Below are positions 1 through 6,378 of a DNA stretch of 6,426 nucleotides, piece by piece. Below the pieces are notes generated by a model. The model was not told the DNA's origin. It was given only the letters and a program-made list of their open reading frames with translations, and ran no database searches. The stretch comes from an uncultured Rhodopirellula sp. GTDB lineage: Bacteria > Planctomycetota > Planctomycetia > Pirellulales > Pirellulaceae. A program made the translations under genes and the position numbers. The stretch lies in NCBI GenBank assembly GCA_913061385.1, contig CAJXTM010000236.1:1-6426 (forward strand), given 5' to 3'. Within the stretch, counting starts at the first letter, position 1. Every line of letters starts with the position of its first letter.

Positions 1-45
1 GATCAGCCTCGGTCTCGTGGGCTCGGAGATGTGTATAAGAGACAG
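1..45. other. Nextera i7/Read 2 sequencing adapter (artefact)
   Basis: This is library adapter, not genome. Positions 1-3 match the last bases of the P7 oligo, 4-11 (CAGCCTCG) are an 8-base i7 index matching the one I recall as N710, 12-45 are the Nextera Read 2 adapter, and 27-45 (AGATGTGTATAAGAGACAG) are the 19-bp Tn5 mosaic end. The genomic sequence begins at 46, inside the 16S gene. The same 45 bases occur in reverse complement at the other end of the contig. Confidence 0.98.
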
Positions 46-1431
<1,386 letters not shown>

Positions 1432-1504
1432 TGTATCGATTCACCAGTGCCGCCGAAGCGTCACCGGGAGAAATCAAGTTTAAACCGAAAGTTGATTCTG
1501 CTCC

Positions 1505-1526
1505 GGGGCCTTCGGTTAAAGGCCCC
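1505..1526 (-). repeat. Perfect stem-loop in the 16S leader
   Basis: The arms GGGGCCTT (1505-1512) and AAGGCCCC (1519-1526) are perfect complements around a 6-nt loop. The hairpin lies about 75 nt upstream of the mature 16S 5' end and would be transcribed in the pre-rRNA. It is GC-rich enough to fold stably. No T-tract follows it on the minus strand, so it does not look like a terminator. A role in leader folding or 16S maturation is inference. Confidence 0.7.
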
Positions 1527-1557
1527 AGCGATTCGCCATTTAGTTTTGTGCTGCATG

Positions 1558-1577
1558 AAGTGTCACAAGTGACACTT
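1558..1577. repeat. 20-bp perfect palindrome in the 16S leader
   Basis: The arms AAGTGTCAC (1558-1566) and GTGACACTT (1569-1577) are perfect 9-bp inverted repeats with a 2-nt centre. The two-base centre is too tight for a good RNA hairpin without opening base pairs, so the layout looks more like a binding site for a dimeric DNA-binding protein. It could still form a smaller stem in the RNA. It lies about 130 nt upstream of the mature 16S 5' end and downstream of both predicted promoters. Confidence 0.65.
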
Positions 1578-1637
1578 ACAATACAACCAAATAGCAACCT
1601 CGCACTGCTGAACTCAACAGAAGTTTCATCACCAAAT

Positions 1638-1648
1638 TGTCAAAGATC
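1638..1648 (-). promoter_or_regulatory. boxA-like rRNA antitermination element
   Basis: Read on the minus strand this is GATCTTTGACA, followed by ATTTGG. It closely resembles bacterial rRNA boxA elements (E. coli form TGCTCTTTAACA followed by ATTT), the RNA site bound by NusB and NusE in rRNA antitermination complexes. It sits about 210 nt upstream of the mature 16S 5' end, downstream of both predicted promoters and just downstream of a UUCG hairpin, which is the expected order. The assignment rests on motif similarity and position. Confidence 0.75.
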
Positions 1649-1680
1649 GGTAAACCTCGAGGCCCGATGGTTCCACCTAA

Positions 1681-1694
1681 ACTTCCGAAGAAGT
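1681..1694 (-). promoter_or_regulatory. UUCG-tetraloop hairpin before boxA (boxB-like)
   Basis: On the minus strand the sequence is ACTTC, TTCG, GAAGT: a 5-bp perfect stem closed by a C-G pair around the very stable UUCG tetraloop. It precedes the boxA-like element by about 30 nt, which is the boxB-then-boxA order of E. coli rRNA leaders. The hairpin is directly visible; calling it boxB is an inference from position. Confidence 0.6.
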
Positions 1695-1719
1695 AAGGCA
1701 GTCGGGTGACCCGCGGTTG

Positions 1720-1738
1720 GTCCCACAATATGTGGGAC
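1720..1738. repeat. Perfect inverted repeat over the P2 -10 box
   Basis: The arms GTCCCACA (1720-1727) and TGTGGGAC (1731-1738) are perfect 8-bp complements with a 3-bp centre. The repeat covers the proposed -10 hexamer of promoter P2 (1727-1732) and ends at the expected transcription start, so a dimeric protein bound here would block P2. RNA from the upstream promoter P1 would instead carry it as a hairpin. The symmetry is certain; the operator role is inference. Confidence 0.6.
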
Positions 1739-1755
1739 AGTGTGTTTTTCGTCAA
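1727..1755 (-). promoter_or_regulatory. 16S rRNA promoter P2 (sigma70-type)
   Basis: On the minus strand there is a -35 hexamer TTGACG (1750-1755, 5 of 6 consensus bases), a 17-nt spacer, and a -10 hexamer CATATT (1727-1732, 4 of 6). Transcription would start near 1720 and give a leader of about 290 nt before 16S. An A/T-rich stretch upstream (about 1760-1788) is placed like an UP element. The position ahead of a boxA-like element supports an rRNA promoter; no start site has been measured. Confidence 0.65.
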
Positions 1756-1768
1756 CCGGTCAAAGCTT

Positions 1769-1788
1769 GAAAAGTTATAAAACTTTTC
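1769..1788. repeat. A/T-rich palindrome upstream of P2
   Basis: The arms GAAAAGTT (1769-1776) and AACTTTTC (1781-1788) are perfect complements around ATAA. It lies about 14-33 bp upstream of the P2 -35 hexamer, the region where UP elements or activator sites occur at rRNA promoters. It could bind the RNA polymerase alpha C-terminal domain or a dimeric regulator. In transcripts from P1 it would be a weak A-U hairpin. Confidence 0.55.
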
Positions 1789-1819
1789 GGCTTGATTCGG
1801 CCGTGTGGCTCACCAAAGT

Positions 1820-1855
1820 GCTCTGCGAAGAGCGTGGTTGCCTCACTGACGAGGC
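1820..1855 (-). repeat. Two small hairpins at the start of the P1 transcript
   Basis: Two 5-bp perfect stems lie close together: GCTCT/AGAGC (1820-1833, 4-nt loop) and GCCTC/GAGGC (1840-1855, 6-nt loop). Both fall at or just after the expected start of P1 transcription (about 1852) and upstream of P2, so only P1 RNA could carry them, and the second one only if transcription starts at its outer edge. Short stems like these can arise by chance, so function is uncertain. Confidence 0.4.
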
Positions 1856-1858
1856 GGA

Positions 1859-1887
1859 AAGATAGAGGGCCTCCCGCCCGATGACAA
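1859..1887 (-). promoter_or_regulatory. 16S rRNA promoter P1 (sigma70-type)
   Basis: On the minus strand there is a -35 hexamer TTGTCA (1882-1887, 5 of 6), a 17-nt spacer, and a -10 hexamer TATCTT (1859-1864, 4 of 6). An A/T-rich block with a run of five T follows upstream at about 1895-1920, in the UP-element position. Transcription would begin near 1852, giving a leader of about 420 nt. Together with P2 it would form a tandem pair 132 bp apart, a common arrangement for bacterial rRNA operons. Confidence 0.6.
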
Positions 1888-2442
1888 GAGCCGTTTGCAA
1901 GTTTCTGATTAAAAACTCTGATTGACTCCCACAGAGGGTATTCATCGGTCGTGGTTTCGAGCTGACAGTAGCCTGAATACCAGTCTTTTGGGGATTTATT
2001 TGCGTTCGGGATTCATTTGGTCGGTCCGAAAAACTTTATCGAATTTACTGACAGAACTGGGGGCTGTCGTGGTTTGTGTGTAATTTCGGCGCGTTTTCTG
2101 CACTTCGGTCACCGCAATTTTTATTCCTCAGACATCATTTGTGGTTCTCACGCGGTCCTCGCATGCATCTTTGATCAGCCAAATGGTGCGAGTTCACGAC
2201 CGCAAGGATGAGAAATGCGTGAGTAAGCAACAGCCGGGGCTCGGAGACACTGCTCGCGATCAGGGCAACACATGCCATGATGCGAACGTCACGGATGGGT
2301 TGCGGGTTCGGGCATCTGACACGGAACGACTGGCTTTTGTTGCTCTAGGCAGCCTAGAGTCGCGACGGCTTCTTGGTGTGCCAATTGCCGATGCTGGCCT
2401 TGTTCCCGCGAGTACAGCTGGTGGTCACCTCGCTCCCCCCCC
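1888..2442. other. Spacer with no supported gene
   Basis: No open frame here shows a recognisable family, a good ribosome binding site or protein-like composition, and I see no tRNA cloverleaf. The left edge holds the A/T-rich region upstream of rRNA promoter P1. A perfect short palindrome lies at 2343-2359 and a homopolymer pair begins at 2435. Otherwise the stretch looks like the long, non-coding spacer typical of planctomycete genomes. Confidence 0.5.
2343..2359. repeat. 17-bp perfect palindrome in spacer
   Basis: The arms CTCTAGGC (2343-2350) and GCCTAGAG (2352-2359) are perfect 8-bp complements around a single A. With a one-base centre it cannot form a full hairpin, so it resembles a dimer binding site more than a terminator. 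It is about 100 bp beyond the proposed terminator of the HDOD gene and about 455 bp upstream of rRNA promoter P1. No partner gene is evident. Confidence 0.5.
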
Positions 2443-2497
2443 AAAAAAACGCTTCTCTCTCGCCTGAGGGGAGAGGCTCTGCTTCTGTCGAAGAGCC
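2443..2497 (-). terminator. Probable intrinsic terminator of the HDOD gene
   Basis: Reading the minus strand, about 95 nt past the HDOD stop codon, there is a GGCTCT/AGAGCC stem (2475-2497). It is followed directly by a CTCTC/GAGAG stem with one internal mismatch and a 3-nt loop (2457-2475), then seven T (2443-2449). The T-run starts 7 nt after the second stem, slightly further than ideal. It would separate HDOD transcription from the rRNA promoters downstream. The two stems share one base, so they would partly compete. Confidence 0.55.
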
Positions 2498-2591
2498 AGG
2501 GGACCGCTGCTTGTGGGTCGTTGGGAGCCGATTTAGCCCGCTCTGAAGTAAACACGACTAAAGCAATGCTCGTCGGTGCGACGCGATAGTG

Positions 2592-3458
2592 TTAGTTCAG
2601 CTCGCTAGCGGAATTGAGCGACGCGCAGAGCTGCTGGTCTAGGATCGTTAGTAGGTCAGGATCAATGTTAATTCGCTGAAGCACGGCATCACTGGGTGGG
2701 TCAAGCTTGTTATTCCTGATCGACGCTCGCCCTGATCGACTGCAGAGATAGTTCGCTATCGCTACGCAGCAAATCGCTTCTGCGTGAGGGCTTTCAAGCT
2801 GGTTGTCAGCGTCATGGTGGTAACGTGCCACGGCTTGGATTTCTTCTGATAGCCCCCATTGCCTCAGAATCGCTTCACCAAGTTGACCATGGTCCCAGCC
2901 GTGTAACTCACGTTCAATGGTATGCGTGGGGGATAGGTCATCAACTTGTGCGATGACTGCTTGGAAACTGTCGGGGCCAAGTCGCTGGCTGGCGCAGATT
3001 CCAATGTCGTGCATTACTCCTGCAATGAAAATGAGTCGTGGATTGCCATTTCCGCTGCTTCTGGAGATCATCGAAGCCACGGCAGCGACTGACATGCAGT
3101 GTTTCCAAAGCGCTGCGCGTTCGAAAAGGTCGACTTTCAGATTTGGCAGGAACAGTTGGTACGTGAAGTTTACGACCGCAAGTCGCGCCATTTCGTCATG
3201 TTCCATCACTCTTTCTGCTTCTGCGAGTGATTCGTAGGGGCGGCTCATGTTGAACAGTGGGGTATTGCACCATCTGAGCAAGCGAGTGGCAGTTTCCTCG
3301 TCAGCCTCAAGCCAGCGAACGAGTGTGTCGTTAGTTCTGCCTTTGAAATCACCCGTGGCAATCAACCGCCTACCCCCGGGTGGCAATGTGAAATCCAGTC
3401 TCGCCTGCGAAATGCGTTGGGTGAGTTTGTTGGTCATTGAGGTGGACGAGTTGAGCAC
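2592..3458 (-). CDS. HDOD domain-containing protein
   Basis: This is a 288-residue, probably cytoplasmic protein with an HDOD (HD-related output) domain. HDOD proteins occur in signalling and regulatory networks; their substrate is usually unknown. Visible signs are the entry helix with LLRWCNTPLF (60-69) and the following helix of the SLAEAERVM type (77-85), the HD-like core with H120, H150-D151 in GVMHDIG (147-153), WDHGQLGEAIL (188-198) and the closing RYHHDAD (212-218). The histidines and aspartate correspond by position to metal ligands of HD-GYP phosphodiesterases (H120, H150, D151, H190, H214, H215), but the usual late Asp appears to be Asn in AIAN (233-236), and the Lys after HDIG is Ile. 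No receiver, GGDEF or membrane segment is fused. The GTG start at 3456-3458 is chosen because AGGAG lies 8 nt upstream; an in-frame ATG at residue 8 lacks such a site. It is divergent from the AAA+ gene and co-directional with 16S. Confidence 0.88.
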   Translation of the reverse strand: MLNSSTSMTNKLTQRISQARLDFTLPPGGRRLIATGDFKGRTNDTLVRWLEADEETATRLLRWCNTPLFNMSRPYESLAEAERVMEHDEMARLAVVNFTYQLFLPNLKVDLFERAALWKHCMSVAAVASMISRSSGNGNPRLIFIAGVMHDIGICASQRLGPDSFQAVIAQVDDLSPTHTIERELHGWDHGQLGEAILRQWGLSEEIQAVARYHHDADNQLESPHAEAICCVAIANYLCSRSGRASIRNNKLDPPSDAVLQRINIDPDLLTILDQQLCASLNSASELN

Positions 3459-3972
3459 AGCTCAATCTCCTAGGGCTTGTCACACTGCTTGGGAACTTCC
3501 GTGTTCTCAACGGATACCTCGTGGTGGCTGTCGTCATGGGTGCGCAGGTTCGAGCTGGGCGGTCAAACAATAATCGGATGGCTAAATGTTTCGATATTAA
3601 GGATTGTGCGGCAGTTCTCTGAGCAGTGTGCGAAGCCGCGAATTGATGTGCACAGCACGTTTGAGCACGGCAACAACAGCTGGTTTGTCTTTCGCTTGGA
3701 GAACTCGCTGCAGGCAGCAAGATTGGCTTCGTTTTGGTCTCGCAGGATGTTGGTTCACCTTGGGGTGGCCATCGGAAGGGATTTGGGTCTCGTTTGGGCT
3801 GGCTCTGCGGGTTGTGGGTTTTGGATGCCGGGATTGATGTCTTCGGTTCAATCTACATTTGTTGTTTTTCTGCTGTATGGGGGGGCTGACGACGATATTT
3901 GACGATAGTAAAGGCCTGCCGCACGCGGCCACGCAGCGCGGTTTTCAATTTGTTGCATCGGACGTTTTTTCA
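3459..3972. other. Divergent spacer, no supported gene
   Basis: The 514 bp between the two divergently transcribed genes should hold promoters for both, but I could not find a convincing -35/-10 pair for either. Open frames exist on both strands, the longest on the plus strand at 3477-3902 from a TTG. Their translations are rich in Trp, Ser, Arg and Cys without a recognisable domain and they overlap each other, so I treat them as chance. A run of seven G lies at 3879-3885. If the AAA+ gene starts at one of its earlier possible codons, the spacer shrinks by about 100 bp. Confidence 0.5.
3467..3471 (-). promoter_or_regulatory. Shine-Dalgarno site of the HDOD gene
   Basis: On the minus strand this reads AGGAG, 8 nt before a GTG codon. 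It decides the start of the HDOD gene in favour of GTG over the ATG seven codons later. It is the only strong Shine-Dalgarno match I see in the window. Confidence 0.75.
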
Positions 3973-5601
3973 ATGACCAAGCCATCGGAAGCTGATAGCG
4001 ATCACGGCGTTGATCAAAAACTGGATTCGCTTATTTCTCGCATTCAGATGTTGGGTGGCGAAGTTAATCGTGCAAACCAAGAGTCGCGGTCAGCGGTCGG
4101 CCCTGCTTCGGTTGAAGCTAAGTCTGGGGGTGTCGAGGGTAAAGCGGGCGAGGGTTCCAGTGATGCGAGGGCAGGAGCAAATCCGTCTGCTGAAGCGGTT
4201 CAATTACGAAGTGTCCAGACTTCTTCTGTGCCGCAGGTTTCCATGTCGCAGGTTCCTGTGCCGTGGCCAGTACGGACTGCAAGGCCAGGGGGGCAGGCTC
4301 TGATTGGGCATCTGCCTGATGGCTTCACGTCAAGTTGTGATGAGCCTTGGAGACCAAGTGAACCTGCCGATTTGCTAACGGCGGGGATCAATGAGACGCT
4401 ACTGGAAACGCTGGTCTATCGCTATTTGATTAATGTCGGGGAGGCAGAAGGGCGAAAAATTGCTGATCAGGTAAAGTTGCCGTTCACCATGATTGAGCCA
4501 CTGTTGGCGCGATTGAAAATGGAGCAGCACGTCGCCTATAAAGGCGCAACGGCGACTCACGATTACGTGCACGTATTGACTGAGGCCGGTCGCAGCATTG
4601 CTCGAAGTCACATGCGTGATAGTAGCTATTACGGTGCATGTCCAGTTTCATTGTGTGATTACATAGCCAGTGTTCAGTACCAGGCGATTGATGGGCAGCG
4701 TCCGGGAAAGGATGATCTTCGCGAGGCATTTCACGACTTGTTGATCAATCCTCGAATGCTCGACAAAATCGGGCCTGCAGTGGCGAGTGGCCGTGGCATG
4801 TTTCTGTTTGGGGCTCCGGGAAATGGGAAGACCTCGATCGCAGAGCGTATCACAGCCGCTTTCGGTAAGTATGTCTGGATTCCCCGAGCGGTCGACGTTG
4901 CCGGCGAAATTCTGCGTATTTACGACCCTATGTGTCATCGCAGTGTCATGCCCGATTCAGGCAGCGGTTTGCTTGACAGCGGCAGTTTCGATAAGCGATG
5001 GGTCCGTATTGAAAGACCAACGATCATTGCCGGCGGTGAATTGACGATGGATATGCTGGAAGTTCAAAGCAGTCCCGATACCAACATTAGTGAAGCGCCT
5101 CTTCAGGTCAAAAGCAACTGCGGTATTCTTGTAATTGATGACTTTGGTCGGCAGAAAATGCGAGTGGATGAGTTGTTGAACAGATGGATTGTTCCCTTAG
5201 AAAAGCGTTACGATTTTTTGACCATGGTCAGTGGAAAGAAGATACAGGTGCCGTTTAATCAGATGGTAATATTCAGTACCAACTTGGAACCTCGGGATCT
5301 GGTGGATGATGCCTTCTTGCGGCGGATCCCCTACAAAATTGAGGCTACGGACCCGAGTGAGGATGATTTTAGGGCCCTGTTCAGGGTTTTCTGTAAGAGC
5401 ATGGGGATACCGTTTTGTGATGACGCGATCGAATATCTGATCGAAACGCACTACCGTGCCGTGGGGCGTCCTATGCGGATGTGTCAGCCTAGAGACCTGT
5501 TGCTGCAAGTAGAGAATTACTGCTTGTACAATGAAGTAACGCCAGAGCTGAGAAACGAGTACTTCGATTTTGCCTGCGAAAACTACTTTTCCATGATGTA
5601 A
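3973..5601 (+). CDS. AAA+ ATPase with winged-helix-like N-terminal region
   Basis: This 542-residue AAA+ ATPase has no signal peptide or membrane segment. Residues 1-37 are helical and polar, 38-105 are low-complexity Ser/Ala/Gly/Val, and about 130-210 look like a winged helix (helices with GRKIADQVKLPFTMIEPLLARL, split here as GRKIADQVKLP 160-170 and FTMIEPLLARL 171-181, then a strand and LTEAGRSIA 202-210). The AAA+ core follows: Walker A GAPGNGKTS (280-288), Walker B ILVIDDFG (385-392), sensor 1 FSTN (434-437), arginine-finger-like FLRRI (448-452) and sensor 2 GRPMR (498-502). All key ATPase residues are present, so it is probably active. From memory it resembles a family spread through Planctomycetes, Acidobacteria and Myxococcota that some annotations link to Flp pilus assembly or chaperone activity; no pilus gene is visible here, so I do not assign that. 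The ATG at 3973 is chosen because the sequence becomes protein-like there; ATG 3877 and TTG 3859 are also in frame, and none has a clear Shine-Dalgarno site. Confidence 0.88.
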   Translation: MTKPSEADSDHGVDQKLDSLISRIQMLGGEVNRANQESRSAVGPASVEAKSGGVEGKAGEGSSDARAGANPSAEAVQLRSVQTSSVPQVSMSQVPVPWPVRTARPGGQALIGHLPDGFTSSCDEPWRPSEPADLLTAGINETLLETLVYRYLINVGEAEGRKIADQVKLPFTMIEPLLARLKMEQHVAYKGATATHDYVHVLTEAGRSIARSHMRDSSYYGACPVSLCDYIASVQYQAIDGQRPGKDDLREAFHDLLINPRMLDKIGPAVASGRGMFLFGAPGNGKTSIAERITAAFGKYVWIPRAVDVAGEILRIYDPMCHRSVMPDSGSGLLDSGSFDKRWVRIERPTIIAGGELTMDMLEVQSSPDTNISEAPLQVKSNCGILVIDDFGRQKMRVDELLNRWIVPLEKRYDFLTMVSGKKIQVPFNQMVIFSTNLEPRDLVDDAFLRRIPYKIEATDPSEDDFRALFRVFCKSMGIPFCDDAIEYLIETHYRAVGRPMRMCQPRDLLLQVENYCLYNEVTPELRNEYFDFACENYFSMM

Positions 5602-5610
5602 GGTCATAGG

Positions 5611-5640
5611 CTAGACCGTCGACTTGCGTCTCGGGTCTGG
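5611..5640 (+). terminator. Hairpin just after the AAA+ gene, possible terminator
   Basis: CTAGACC (5611-5617) pairs with GGTCTGG (5634-5640) over seven positions with one G-U pair. An inner GAC/GTC stem (5621-5623 with 5628-5630) shortens the loop. It begins 9 nt after the TAA stop codon, a typical terminator position, but no T-tract follows. It could slow or protect the 3' end of the message or work with Rho; evidence for true termination is weak. Confidence 0.4.
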
Positions 5641-5669
5641 TAGGCCGGCGGTGCTGGTGTCTGGTGGTC

Positions 5670-5695
5670 AAACGCATTTCTTTTGCGAAACGCAT
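5670..5695. repeat. Short direct repeat upstream of coxB
   Basis: AAACGCAT occurs twice, at 5670-5677 and 5688-5695, with an 18-bp period. It lies about 200 bp upstream of the cytochrome oxidase gene and about 70 bp after the AAA+ gene. Paired half-sites for a regulator are possible, but an 8-bp repeat can occur by chance. Confidence 0.35.
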
Positions 5696-5887
5696 CTTTG
5701 TAATTATTGGTTGCGGACTTGCCCACGTAGGGGGTGAGGCGGATGGACGCATTGTCCCGCCGTCCTTATTTTGTTTGCCATGAATTGCGTGGGTTAGCAG
5801 GGGGAAGGTTTCTCTCTAGACTGTGTTGAAATCGCTCGCCAGTTGTGCGGGCGAGTGTTCGTCGCGGAGCAGGTGGTGGACCGGCTT

Positions 5888-6378
5888 ATGTCCAATTTTC
5901 CAGTTTTTGACCCTGCATCTCCGCAGGCAGAAGCGATTCGTGATCTGTTTGTGCAAGTGCTGTGGATCAGCGGCGGTATTTTTGCCATCGTCGCGGGCTT
6001 GATTTGCGTTTCGCTCTTCAAGTTTCGCTCCAAGGGTAATTTGCCAACTCAAGATTTTGGCAGTCATCGCAAAGAAATCGCTTGGATTGCGGCGCCAGTT
6101 GTCGTCGTGTTGTGGATCGCTGCTATCAGTGCCAAGTTGGTGCTGACCTTCAATGCCGTTCCGCAGGCTCATCCGCCCGGTGAGCAGGTTGCTGACCTGA
6201 TCGTGACGGGGCACCAGTGGTGGTGGGAAATCCAATATGCGGGTACTGACATTGTCTCGGCCAACGAAATACACATTCCCACTGGCAAGCGTCTGCGGGT
6301 TCAGCTTTCTTCCGCAGATGTGATCCACTCATTCTGGGTCGCTCGGCTCGCGAGAAAAATGGATGCCATCCCCGGGCG
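5888..6378 (+). CDS. coxB: Cytochrome c oxidase subunit II, 3' end missing
   Basis: This is subunit II of a heme-copper cytochrome c oxidase, which takes electrons from cytochrome c through its CuA centre at the outer face of the membrane. Only residues 1-164 remain. TM1 spans about 22-44 and TM2 about 64-86, then the cupredoxin domain begins with the signature GHQWWWEIQY (108-117), NEIHIP (126-131) and DVIHSFWV (144-151), where H147 is the first CuA ligand. KMDAIPGR (157-164) is the usual following motif. The Cys ligands, the second His and Met lie past the cut, so CuA binding is expected but not shown. Genomic sequence ends at 6378; the last codon is CG plus one adapter base and is Arg in any case. 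Start ATG 5888 has a weak GGTGG 8 nt upstream; in-frame GTG 5855 and TTG 5843 are less likely. VARLARKMD differs from the more usual Pro and Gly at two sites. Subunit I probably follows outside the window. Confidence 0.93.

Noticed and set aside
2141..2467. 108-codon plus-strand frame from a GTG
   Set aside because: No ribosome binding site or recognisable domain; it ends within the homopolymer and terminator region.
2289..2555. 88-codon minus-strand frame downstream of the HDOD gene
   Set aside because: It runs across the terminator stems and overlaps an equally open plus-strand frame; no family resemblance.
3541..3575. GGTTCGAGC resembling a tRNA T-loop
   Set aside because: The flanking bases do not form the 5-bp T-stem and no acceptor or anticodon arm is found nearby.
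3477..3902. 141-codon plus-strand frame in the divergent spacer
   Set aside because: TTG start without a Shine-Dalgarno site, odd composition and competing frames on the other strand; conservation would be needed to revive it.
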